A program made the translations under genes and the position numbers. Shown in pieces: positions 56,796 through 64,000 of a DNA stretch of 64,000 bases (positions within the stretch are counted from its first letter, which is position 1; every line of letters begins with the position of its first letter). Origin of the DNA: Pseudoalteromonas sp. S2755 (GTDB taxonomy: Bacteria > Pseudomonadota > Gammaproteobacteria > Enterobacterales > Alteromonadaceae); contig NZ_PNDS01000022.1 of assembly GCF_005886535.1 (NCBI RefSeq), forward strand, positions 26,066 to 90,065. Direction: 5' to 3'. The notes under the pieces are model-generated. The model was not told where the DNA came from. It made no database searches and saw nothing but the letters and a program-made list of their open reading frames with translations.

Positions 56796-57822
56796 ATCCG
56801 AGTGGCAAAGTAGCACGGTTGAGGCTTGGGATGAGGAAAAAGATCCCATCGTAGTCATCGCTGTGAAGCAAAACTTTGAATACGACGTAAAGGGTAATGT
56901 GTATCCCGATCCAGCTGGAGCGCCAGTTGTACTTGCTGATGACTTCGACGGTGAGGGGCTTGAAGCCTGCCTAACCGCCGTTAGCGAAGTTCAGCCCTAT
57001 AAAACCGGTTTTGAGGTATATGGCGAATTGACCTGCTTTCCACCAACCGACAAGCAAGCGCGAGTGATTGAAGTTGGACTAAAACTCGGCTGTAACGATA
57101 GGGTCTTTGTTGATAAATTACTGCGAGTTACTGGTGAGCGTGTGTGGAAGCGATCGCTGTTCGGGCCTGTGGCGAGCGATCCACTAGTATTATCGTCCTG
57201 TGTATTAAATTATCAACTTGCCTATGGCGGCACAAGTCCGTCGGATGAAGAACAAGTTTCAACCCAAAACCCTCTTGGTCGTGGCTATAAGCTCAAAAAT
57301 AAAGAAGCGAAAGGCCAGCCATTGCCACAAGTAGAGTATGCTAATCAGGTATTAAAAAAACCGAGTCACGACACTGCGGTAGCAAGCTTTGCAGCGATCC
57401 CACCATTTTGGTCGCCAAGGGGTGACAAACTCCCAGAGGTTGACGAAGCCCAAGCCCTCGCGGGTAAGTTTCCATTTAAAGAAGTAGTCCCTGCTGCGCA
57501 TTATCAAGTCGCGCCGCAAGACCAACAAACTCCAAACCCGTTTAGTGATGGCTGGTGGATTGAAATGATGGGCTTAACGCCAGATTTACCTTATGGACAA
57601 AGCCTAAAGCTAACGTTGCCCAGAATCGTGCCTCGCTGTCGTTTGGTTAATGGCCCAGACGCCGCGCCTATTGATATGCAGTGTGATACGCTGGTAATTG
57701 ACTCACAAACACAGCAGTTTTCATTAATTTGGCGAGGAAAGGTAAAAAAGAGCCAAACGGGCAGTAACAGCGTGTTCTTAGTCGAAGAGGCACAAACGCA
57801 AGGAGTGGCACATGCAGTTTGA
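56782..57822 (+). CDS. DUF2169 T6SS effector adaptor/chaperone
   Basis: DUF2169 proteins load PAAR-bearing effectors onto VgrG, as shown in Agrobacterium. The 346 residues include VVIAVKQNFEYDVKGNVYPDP, ERVWKRSLFGPVASDP, and LNYQLAYGGTSPSDEE with NPLGRGY, the core family features. They also include FAAIPPFWSPRGDK and NPFSDGWWIEMMGLTPD. It is translationally linked to the genes on both sides (14- and 11-base overlaps). The likely client is the DUF4150 PAAR-like protein encoded two genes downstream. Confidence 0.83.
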   Translation: MLVNESEWQSSTVEAWDEEKDPIVVIAVKQNFEYDVKGNVYPDPAGAPVVLADDFDGEGLEACLTAVSEVQPYKTGFEVYGELTCFPPTDKQARVIEVGLKLGCNDRVFVDKLLRVTGERVWKRSLFGPVASDPLVLSSCVLNYQLAYGGTSPSDEEQVSTQNPLGRGYKLKNKEAKGQPLPQVEYANQVLKKPSHDTAVASFAAIPPFWSPRGDKLPEVDEAQALAGKFPFKEVVPAAHYQVAPQDQQTPNPFSDGWWIEMMGLTPDLPYGQSLKLTLPRIVPRCRLVNGPDAAPIDMQCDTLVIDSQTQQFSLIWRGKVKKSQTGSNSVFLVEEAQTQGVAHAV

Positions 57823-58714
57823 ATTAATCGCGCTAGAAACCCCCGCCGGTAACCATCCTAGTGCTTTATATACCGCGGTCGCAAATAACATGCGCTTTTG
57901 CACGCCAAGTAAAGCTATTGTTAGGTACGATATAAGCCTCGACGCCCCATACTTGCGCGCACAAATTGAAGAGATCTCGGTCACGTTACGTAAAGACCGC
58001 TGTTTAACCATTCTTGAATCTTTATTAAATCAGACAAAACAACGGTTTGATGGCAGTGCCAACACATGGGACGGCACCATTAATCTAATTACTGGCTACG
58101 CAAAAGCAGAAGAGCCATATATAGAGGTGTCTGATGTTAGGACGCTTTGTGACCATCTTGAGCTGAACGTTGACGATATTCAGTTGCATAAAACGCTTGA
58201 TATTGATTCGCTCTCGCCAAATAGTCTCTATGTATTTGTAGATAGTTGCGTTGGTTATGACGAAGCGTCAAAACCAAACTGGGTGGGCAAGCTACAAGTT
58301 GTTGGCGGCCCTGAAGGTGTTGTATTAAGTGAAGGCGGTTGCGCATTGCTTGGTACAAACGCGAGTAAAGACGGATGCCAAATTAAAGCATATCAGGGCG
58401 ACTTAGGTGAGCTATTAAAAGAGCTGCACGCAGAGGTAAGTGAGCCCTATATTTCAACCCGCATACTCAGTGAACAGTGGCAAAGAGAATGGCTTAATGC
58501 CAGCCGAGCCCTGTACCAAGAACACGACGCGTTAATAGAGCTAAATAACACAGCAAATACCATTGGTTATATTGGCGCTGGCCATAATGCAATGGGACTT
58601 GCGGTTGCCAGTAGTTATTTACATAACCCGTTAAATCGCCATATTGATAGAGTGTGGCTGATCACAGAGCAAGAAAAACCACAATTAATCTCAGTAACAA
58701 GGAGTGTGTTATGA
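57812..58714 (+). CDS. Degenerate thiolase/ketosynthase-like protein of T6SS cargo cluster
   Basis: This 300-residue protein resembles the thiolase-fold (beta-ketoacyl synthase-like) proteins found between DUF2169 and PAAR genes, such as the equivalent in the Pseudomonas vgrG1b cluster. The C-terminal TIGYIGAGHNAMGLAVASSY mimics the ketosynthase GHNxG-type loop. The usual catalytic Cys motif is not evident, so enzyme activity is doubtful. It probably serves as a structural partner in effector loading. It overlaps the DUF2169 gene by 11 bases. Confidence 0.6.
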   Translation: MQFELIALETPAGNHPSALYTAVANNMRFCTPSKAIVRYDISLDAPYLRAQIEEISVTLRKDRCLTILESLLNQTKQRFDGSANTWDGTINLITGYAKAEEPYIEVSDVRTLCDHLELNVDDIQLHKTLDIDSLSPNSLYVFVDSCVGYDEASKPNWVGKLQVVGGPEGVVLSEGGCALLGTNASKDGCQIKAYQGDLGELLKELHAEVSEPYISTRILSEQWQREWLNASRALYQEHDALIELNNTANTIGYIGAGHNAMGLAVASSYLHNPLNRHIDRVWLITEQEKPQLISVTRSVL

Positions 58715-59733
58715 GCTTTATCGCAGCAGTAAAGGGAAAAGAGCCAGATTCGATTCAGTACGATCAAGATGCCATGTCTGCAACGCTGAGAGTAGGCGGG
58801 AGTGTGTCGTGGCGACACAACAATCCAGCATTGTTAAAGCTTACTATCGCAGCGAAAAATAATGGTGCCATTGGTTGTGTAAATGGGATAGCCGTATTTC
58901 CTGACAAAGCCAGCGGTGAAAACGCATTTATAGATGAGATTGCGCGCGCTAAATATGGCGATATGATGCTAGGTGAAATGATAACCGAGTTTGCCAGTGA
59001 CTATATTGTTCCACCGCCTAAGTGGGACGATGAAAAAGACGAGCCGATTTTACCTCATGAAGAACCAGAAACAGGCATGGATATGCATAAGCCAATTGAT
59101 GACGCCAGAGCGTTTTTAGACTTAGTTGAACGCAAAATAGGATGGCAAGCTGGCAGCGAGGAACAAATCGAAAAAGACGTAGATAGCGAAGCCCAGCAAG
59201 TCGGCATCGTAAGCGGCCAAAACGTATTAATTAATGGTCGCACCGCAGTACATAAAGACAGTGGTGGCATGTTAAATACCATAGATGTTTGCTGGACTAA
59301 AATTGGTAAAGTTGTCGTGCCAATTCCTTATAGCAATCTCGCCAAATCTAAAGACGCGGCAAGTACAGCCAGCTCAGTAAAAATCAATGGCAACCCTGCA
59401 GCCAACATCAAAAGTAACTTTTCAAAAAGTACAGGTGATCAACCCGGTAAAAAGAAAGGCATTGCTAGCGGCACAATCAAGGGCAAAGCCGAATTCATTC
59501 TTGGCTCTTTTGATGTGTATATCGAAGGAAAACCCGCCGTACGCCAAGGAGATCTTATGATCTCTAACAGTAAAAATACGCCGCCTTCTCCCCTTAATCA
59601 ACCGGGCGGTGCTACTCCTAGCTCACTGTCAGTGGCAAAAAGAGATGCAACCCCCGATAAATCAGGAAGTAAAAAGTTAAAAGTAAGCGTATCAGGTAAA
59701 GAGTATTACAAGGATGGAGTGAAACTAGGATGA
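58711..59733 (+). CDS. PAAR-like DUF4150 protein with lysozyme-like N-terminal segment
   Basis: This protein tips the VgrG spike and links cargo to it. The 340 residues have an N-terminal part (about 30-100) with SWRHNNP, GAIGCVNGIAVFPDKASGE and GEMITEFAS, resembling a NNPGN...G.FAIF segment of muramidase-like or phage-tail proteins. The usual NPGN is NPAL here, so catalysis is uncertain. The DUF4150 PAAR-like domain spans about 170-295 (NVLINGRTAVHKDSGGML, YIEGKPAVRQGDLM). The frame opens 19 codons earlier, but AAGGAG supports this ATG. It overlaps the effector start (ATGA). Confidence 0.85.
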   Translation: MSFIAAVKGKEPDSIQYDQDAMSATLRVGGSVSWRHNNPALLKLTIAAKNNGAIGCVNGIAVFPDKASGENAFIDEIARAKYGDMMLGEMITEFASDYIVPPPKWDDEKDEPILPHEEPETGMDMHKPIDDARAFLDLVERKIGWQAGSEEQIEKDVDSEAQQVGIVSGQNVLINGRTAVHKDSGGMLNTIDVCWTKIGKVVVPIPYSNLAKSKDAASTASSVKINGNPAANIKSNFSKSTGDQPGKKKGIASGTIKGKAEFILGSFDVYIEGKPAVRQGDLMISNSKNTPPSPLNQPGGATPSSLSVAKRDATPDKSGSKKLKVSVSGKEYYKDGVKLG

Positions 59734-62700
59734 GTGATTTTACAGTACCAGACTTAACGAATCTTGAAACCGCTCACAGAGAGCTGGTTTTTGAAGGGCT
59801 AGCAAACGACCAAGAGAAAGTGTCTTTGATGGTTGCTGATACTAACCCAGACCTTGGCACCTCGGGATACTACAAAATACCACTTGGTACTTCTTCGGCG
59901 AATGACACTGCACAAGATGCAGAAGTGGAGTTGGTCCATATTTATCCGTTGAGAATGGGGATAGAGGGAGAAGATCAGCTAAGAGAAGGATTTATCTATA
60001 TTTACGTTGACGGACACTTATGGCGAGAGCTGGAAGTACTTCCAAGGGAAAATGGTGAGGGTGTCGCGTTTAAAGATGTCAATTTAGCCTTTCAAAAGGG
60101 TCATAGAGTTATTCGTGTTGCTGAATATTCGTATAAAAAAGATAACTATGGCAAAGAGTGTAGTGTAGACAATACAGAATTAGCACTTCAGATGGTCGAC
60201 AAAGGGGAGCGGAAAGCCACCACAGAAGAATTAAGCACTATCATCGTCCCAAACAAGTTGTATGGCCAACAGTGTAGTGTAGAAATCGCCTATTCAGAAA
60301 CGCAATGGAGCTGGAAGCAAATTGAAGCATTTGGCGGTATGGCCGAAACGGATCCGCGTTTAAATTATGGACCAAGTGTAAAGCCCGGTCTTAATGGGGA
60401 GAGAGCGACTAACAGACGTGCCAACAGAATGCAAAAACTCGATAAGTTGGCAAGTTTTAAGCAGGGTTTCGATAATTCGACATTGCCCGAGCACCTAGTT
60501 TTACCCGTTCCAGATATGTCTGGTGTGTATGTCCCGATACTAACCGACAGTTTAGGGGTAGCCCGTGACACCAGCGCCAGAGTTGCGATATACCGCAAGG
60601 AGTTGTTAAGCCTTCCCGTAGAATCAATACAACAAGATCCTGAATTTAAATCAGAGTCAAACACAGAACGTTTTGAACCTAGTCCAAACCAATTGGCAAA
60701 GCATTCGTTAGCAACTGCAGTTCAGAGCACCTTCTTTCAATATCCAAATGGAATCAAAAAGAAGAAGGCGCTCGGAGTGGAGGTTGATGAAGACGCCGAA
60801 GATCTTGCACAGCAGTATCAGGAGTATATAGAAGATAGCTTTAGCACCACTGAGTTTAGAAAATATCTACACACTGACCGCGCCTTTGAACTTGGTCTAT
60901 TAATTAACCAATCAAAAGCGAAGCTCTTTGAGATTATTAGCGACGAACAAAAAAACAATTCTTTTTATTACTCCATTGAAGACTATGCCTACTACGATGA
61001 TATACGCCGGTGCTTACTATACGCAGTATGCTCCGATGTACTCGGCCCAATAAAGGACTTAACCATTACTCTGATCAGTCATTTTGCGGTGTCAGATGAT
61101 GATTTCAAAAAGTTAGATGAATTGGATGCGAATGACTTAGGGCAAGAATGTTGGCTAAAAGCGATGGGGACGCATCCGACTGAAAGGCTAAGATTAATTG
61201 AGCTGCTCTATCCTAAAAAGATAAAGGATGAGATGACTGCGTATGAGTGCCGTCTTAAAGGTTCAAACGACGAATTTGACACGCGCTTTGATCTTACGCT
61301 TATGCAAGATAACTTGCAGCCCATGCATGACCAAGACGCATCATATACAGATGCGGTAATACAAGTACTCCGAAGAGCATCACAGGCGATGTGGGGATTC
61401 TTGGTGATTGGTCTCGAGGTGCCAACTGGATTAAATGCTGCCCAAGGGCAGGATATCAAATCGGTATACGGAGACCGTAAAGCCAAAGCAGAAACGTTAG
61501 CGCTTGATACAAATGCACTAAAAGATGAAAAGGTGGAACTAGAGCGCTCTATTAAAGCTAAACAAGCAGAAATTAGTGCTTATATTAAAGCGCGTAACCA
61601 AATTTTAAATGCGGCTGTTGCAGGAGGCATGAATCCAGACTCAGTAGTGGCACAGCTAGACTTACAAATAAAACGCCAAGAGCAAGCATTACGTGATATC
61701 AAAAAAACTGCCTCCAATGTGCAATATCAACTAACGAATGCAAAGAGAGAGCTTAGTGCATTGTCAAGCTCTATAGAGTATGCAAAATCAGCTAGATTTG
61801 AAAACAGTGTCAGAGGGGATCTCTTTGGTCGATTTAAGCAATTGGTAGATGTTTCGACAAATGGTTTGATAAAAGAGATTAACCTATCAATTGCAGACTA
61901 TTTAGATGGCAATTTACCTGATGGATTTTTACCTCTGGATTTTCAGTCAAAAGCTGAACGAGCATCTAAGCGCCTGAATGAGCTGGAGAAAGCCGCAGAG
62001 GCATTTACTGATAGTCATCAGAAGAATCCTGTAGCACACCCTTATGTCAGAACTGAGTTAGGTGGAGGACAGATTGTTCAGCAACAGTTAGATCATATTT
62101 TGTCTCTAGACGGTACCTTGGGTGAAATTGAAAAAACACTGGAGCGACAAAAAATAAAAGCCGAATTTGCACAAAAACGCTTAGAGCAAAAAGTACTGGT
62201 GTTGGATGCGAGTAAGATTGAAAAGCTCAAGTTCGAAATTGGTGGTATGGATGATGAGTATTTTAAACTTGACGGTAAGATCGATGGAAAAAGCTGGGAA
62301 TTGGATAGTATTAAAAAAGAAGTGGATTCCTTAGAAAGACTCTCGAAATTTAGCGTAAAACCTCGCACATACAATATAGCATTAAACGGTGCACTATCTT
62401 TTGTTGCCGCATTAGAGGCAATTAATTTATTCGATACAATGAAAAATGCTAGTGCAAGTGGGCTTACAAAAGCGTCAGCAATTCTTGATTTTGCCGACAT
62501 TATGATCAATATCGGTGCGAATGTGGTAGAAAAAAAGGCTGGGTTACCAACTCCCAAGCAAGTCAACGCCATATTGAAAAACTCAGCATCGTATGTTTCA
62601 GGTATGGTCGTATTAAGAGGGGTATTGGTTTTTACTGCAAATGCGATTTCCCTACTTGCCGCTGTCGTTAGTGCTTATGTTGCGTTTAAGGATGCGATGT

Positions 62701-63539
62701 TAGAAAAGAAAAGTGGAGATACTGCATTATATTATGCCAATATGACGATGATGGTAGGCTTTTTGTCACTAACCGCTTCAGCAAGTTTAGTCGCTGCAAC
62801 ACATTTAATTTCCGCCTTAAGTGTTGGCGCAGTCGCAACATTTGGCGCTATTGCAAGTGCGCTAGGGTTATTGGGTTTATTGATTATTTTAATTGGTGCT
62901 GGTTTACTGCTTATTTTTCATGAGTCTGAAATTGAGGCTTGGTTAAATGCCTGCTCTTGGAGTAAAAATCGCCAACAAAAATATATAGACGATAGCAATA
63001 AGTCTTCGGCTATACGGGCGTCAACATGGCAGCAAAAAATGGAAAATGCGTTAACCGATTTTTATAGTATGTTGTACTCGCCTGCGATAAATATTCAAAG
63101 ATTTTTAAGTGTGTTTAAAGTGCAGGTAAGCGCGCCCCTTACCAATGAATTAGAAGGGTTTTCTGCTCGTTTTTATTGGTCAAAAGAAGGTGATGACAAA
63201 ATACAGGAGATAAATCATCATCAGTTGGCCAAGCTTAGCAGTGGTTGGAAGCTATACCCTAATCGAACCGGTTATTACTTTGAGTTCACTGAAGGAAAGC
63301 TTTGCGAACTATTAAACCTAGAAGTTGGTAGCTCTATCGAGTTAATCATAGAAGTAGAAAGCTACCCCAATGGTAAAGGTAAAAAAGTGATCGAGAGCGC
63401 AACTGAGTTGTACTCCTTGCCAACGGTGGTGACCAAAAAAGACGATGGTTATTTGATCACTAAAGGGGTTAGATACATTAAAGAACTTTCAAGATTAAAT
63501 CAAAAGTTCAGATTTCCTGAAAGGCCGCCAATAAAATAG
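59730..63539 (+). CDS. VasX-like candidate pore-forming T6SS effector
   Basis: The 1269 residues have an N-terminal region resembling the VasX N-terminal domain (VELVHIYPLRMGI, LREGFIYIYVDGHLWRELEV, about 65-105). Coiled-coil stretches lie at about 590-690 and 790-870. A cluster of hydrophobic segments lies at about 885-900, 956-987 and 1003-1063, ending in a very hydrophobic glycine-rich hairpin. A soluble C-terminal domain follows (about 1100-1269). VasX of Vibrio cholerae is a membrane-permeabilising effector with similar late transmembrane segments. Placement right after the PAAR-like gene supports T6SS delivery. The exact family and activity are inferred. Confidence 0.72.
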   Translation: MSDFTVPDLTNLETAHRELVFEGLANDQEKVSLMVADTNPDLGTSGYYKIPLGTSSANDTAQDAEVELVHIYPLRMGIEGEDQLREGFIYIYVDGHLWRELEVLPRENGEGVAFKDVNLAFQKGHRVIRVAEYSYKKDNYGKECSVDNTELALQMVDKGERKATTEELSTIIVPNKLYGQQCSVEIAYSETQWSWKQIEAFGGMAETDPRLNYGPSVKPGLNGERATNRRANRMQKLDKLASFKQGFDNSTLPEHLVLPVPDMSGVYVPILTDSLGVARDTSARVAIYRKELLSLPVESIQQDPEFKSESNTERFEPSPNQLAKHSLATAVQSTFFQYPNGIKKKKALGVEVDEDAEDLAQQYQEYIEDSFSTTEFRKYLHTDRAFELGLLINQSKAKLFEIISDEQKNNSFYYSIEDYAYYDDIRRCLLYAVCSDVLGPIKDLTITLISHFAVSDDDFKKLDELDANDLGQECWLKAMGTHPTERLRLIELLYPKKIKDEMTAYECRLKGSNDEFDTRFDLTLMQDNLQPMHDQDASYTDAVIQVLRRASQAMWGFLVIGLEVPTGLNAAQGQDIKSVYGDRKAKAETLALDTNALKDEKVELERSIKAKQAEISAYIKARNQILNAAVAGGMNPDSVVAQLDLQIKRQEQALRDIKKTASNVQYQLTNAKRELSALSSSIEYAKSARFENSVRGDLFGRFKQLVDVSTNGLIKEINLSIADYLDGNLPDGFLPLDFQSKAERASKRLNELEKAAEAFTDSHQKNPVAHPYVRTELGGGQIVQQQLDHILSLDGTLGEIEKTLERQKIKAEFAQKRLEQKVLVLDASKIEKLKFEIGGMDDEYFKLDGKIDGKSWELDSIKKEVDSLERLSKFSVKPRTYNIALNGALSFVAALEAINLFDTMKNASASGLTKASAILDFADIMINIGANVVEKKAGLPTPKQVNAILKNSASYVSGMVVLRGVLVFTANAISLLAAVVSAYVAFKDAMLEKKSGDTALYYANMTMMVGFLSLTASASLVAATHLISALSVGAVATFGAIASALGLLGLLIILIGAGLLLIFHESEIEAWLNACSWSKNRQQKYIDDSNKSSAIRASTWQQKMENALTDFYSMLYSPAINIQRFLSVFKVQVSAPLTNELEGFSARFYWSKEGDDKIQEINHHQLAKLSSGWKLYPNRTGYYFEFTEGKLCELLNLEVGSSIELIIEVESYPNGKGKKVIESATELYSLPTVVTKKDDGYLITKGVRYIKELSRLNQKFRFPERPPIK

Positions 63540-63552
63540 AAGGGTACTGAAT

Positions 63553-64000
63553 TTGAAAAAGATTAAGGATATGACTCGGGAAGAGTTAGATGACCATTTC
63601 ACGAAGAGATCAAAAGAAAGAGAGAAATACTACGGAAAAGAAGCAACTGAAGAAGAGAAAAGAGAAGCAGAAAGAGAAGAGTATATAGATAGAAGGGTTG
63701 GTTATTGCCTTAATGATTCTTATTACGAAGAACTACCCAAAGATTACCTCCATAACTTAAGCTATAAGGAACGACTAGCTAAGGCTGAAGAACTAAACGG
63801 CTGTAAGTTTAAAGAAGCAAAACCCTGTAAAGACAGATTTGCGCCGAGAGACGACTTTAGTGGTGTAAGCTACCCGAGCCAATGCGATGGTCGGGTTGTT
63901 TCGGTACCGCGCTCACCGGGATTATGGTCCCTTAGGCTACATGGGTTGGTATTAGGCCCTATTATTGGGATTTGTCTGCTAGGGGTAAGTATGACAGACG
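63553..64000 (+). CDS. Truncated gene, probable immunity protein for the VasX-like effector
   Basis: An open frame runs off the window edge after 149 codons. The start is a TTG with GAAGGG upstream (63539-63544); an in-frame ATG at 63571 is the alternative. The N-terminus is strongly charged (TKRSKEREKYYGKEATEEE). Later residues hold a hydrophobic segment (LHGLVLGPIIGICLLGVSM). Pore-forming T6SS effectors are usually paired with a downstream membrane immunity protein, which fits. The protein is not recognised and its 3' end is unseen. Confidence 0.6.
   Translation, partial: MKKIKDMTREELDDHFTKRSKEREKYYGKEATEEEKREAEREEYIDRRVGYCLNDSYYEELPKDYLHNLSYKERLAKAEELNGCKFKEAKPCKDRFAPRDDFSGVSYPSQCDGRVVSVPRSPGLWSLRLHGLVLGPIIGICLLGVSMTD

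Overview
The window reads as chromosomal DNA of a marine gammaproteobacterium of the Alteromonadales, most like Pseudoalteromonas. This rests on protein similarity to Escherichia, Shewanella and Pseudomonas orthologues, moderate-to-low GC, and conserved gene neighbourhoods (gyrA/ubiG/nrdAB-yfaE; serC-aroA-cmk-rpsA-ihfB-lapA-lapB-pyrF). No tRNA, rRNA, insertion sequence or CRISPR array was seen.

Bases 1-32389 are housekeeping. In order they hold a LytS/LytTR two-component pair, pykA divergent from gnd, ansA and sppA, fadH, a DoxX-family membrane protein, a YdjA-type nitroreductase with upp, and a histidine-rich TonB receptor behind a Zur-like box and divergent from yaeQ. The nrdA-nrdB-yfaE ribonucleotide reductase operon follows, with two NrdR-box pairs and a DnaA box upstream. 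Then come a MupP/Gph-type phosphatase and ubiG divergent from gyrA, serC-aroA, cmk, rpsA, ihfB, lapA-lapB and pyrF.

Bases 32390-34306 are an accessory, AT-rich stretch. It has a YezG-like putative immunity gene, two unannotated tandem small membrane-protein ORFs and a frameshifted gene remnant, all on the minus strand. Several strong hairpins follow.

Bases 34307-64000 form one long plus-strand type VI secretion (T6SS) locus. It holds tssJ-K-L-M, tagF, tssA-B-C, two unknown accessory genes, hcp behind a strikingly structured leader, tssE-F-G-H and vgrG. A cargo module follows: a gp5/OB-like protein, a HEAT-like protein, a DUF2169 adaptor, a degenerate thiolase-like protein and a PAAR-like DUF4150 protein with a lysozyme-like N-terminal segment. 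It ends with a 1269-residue VasX-like candidate pore-forming effector and a truncated gene that is probably its immunity protein. The most notable candidates for undescribed biology are this cargo module and its effector, and the alternative-pairing RNA leader before hcp.
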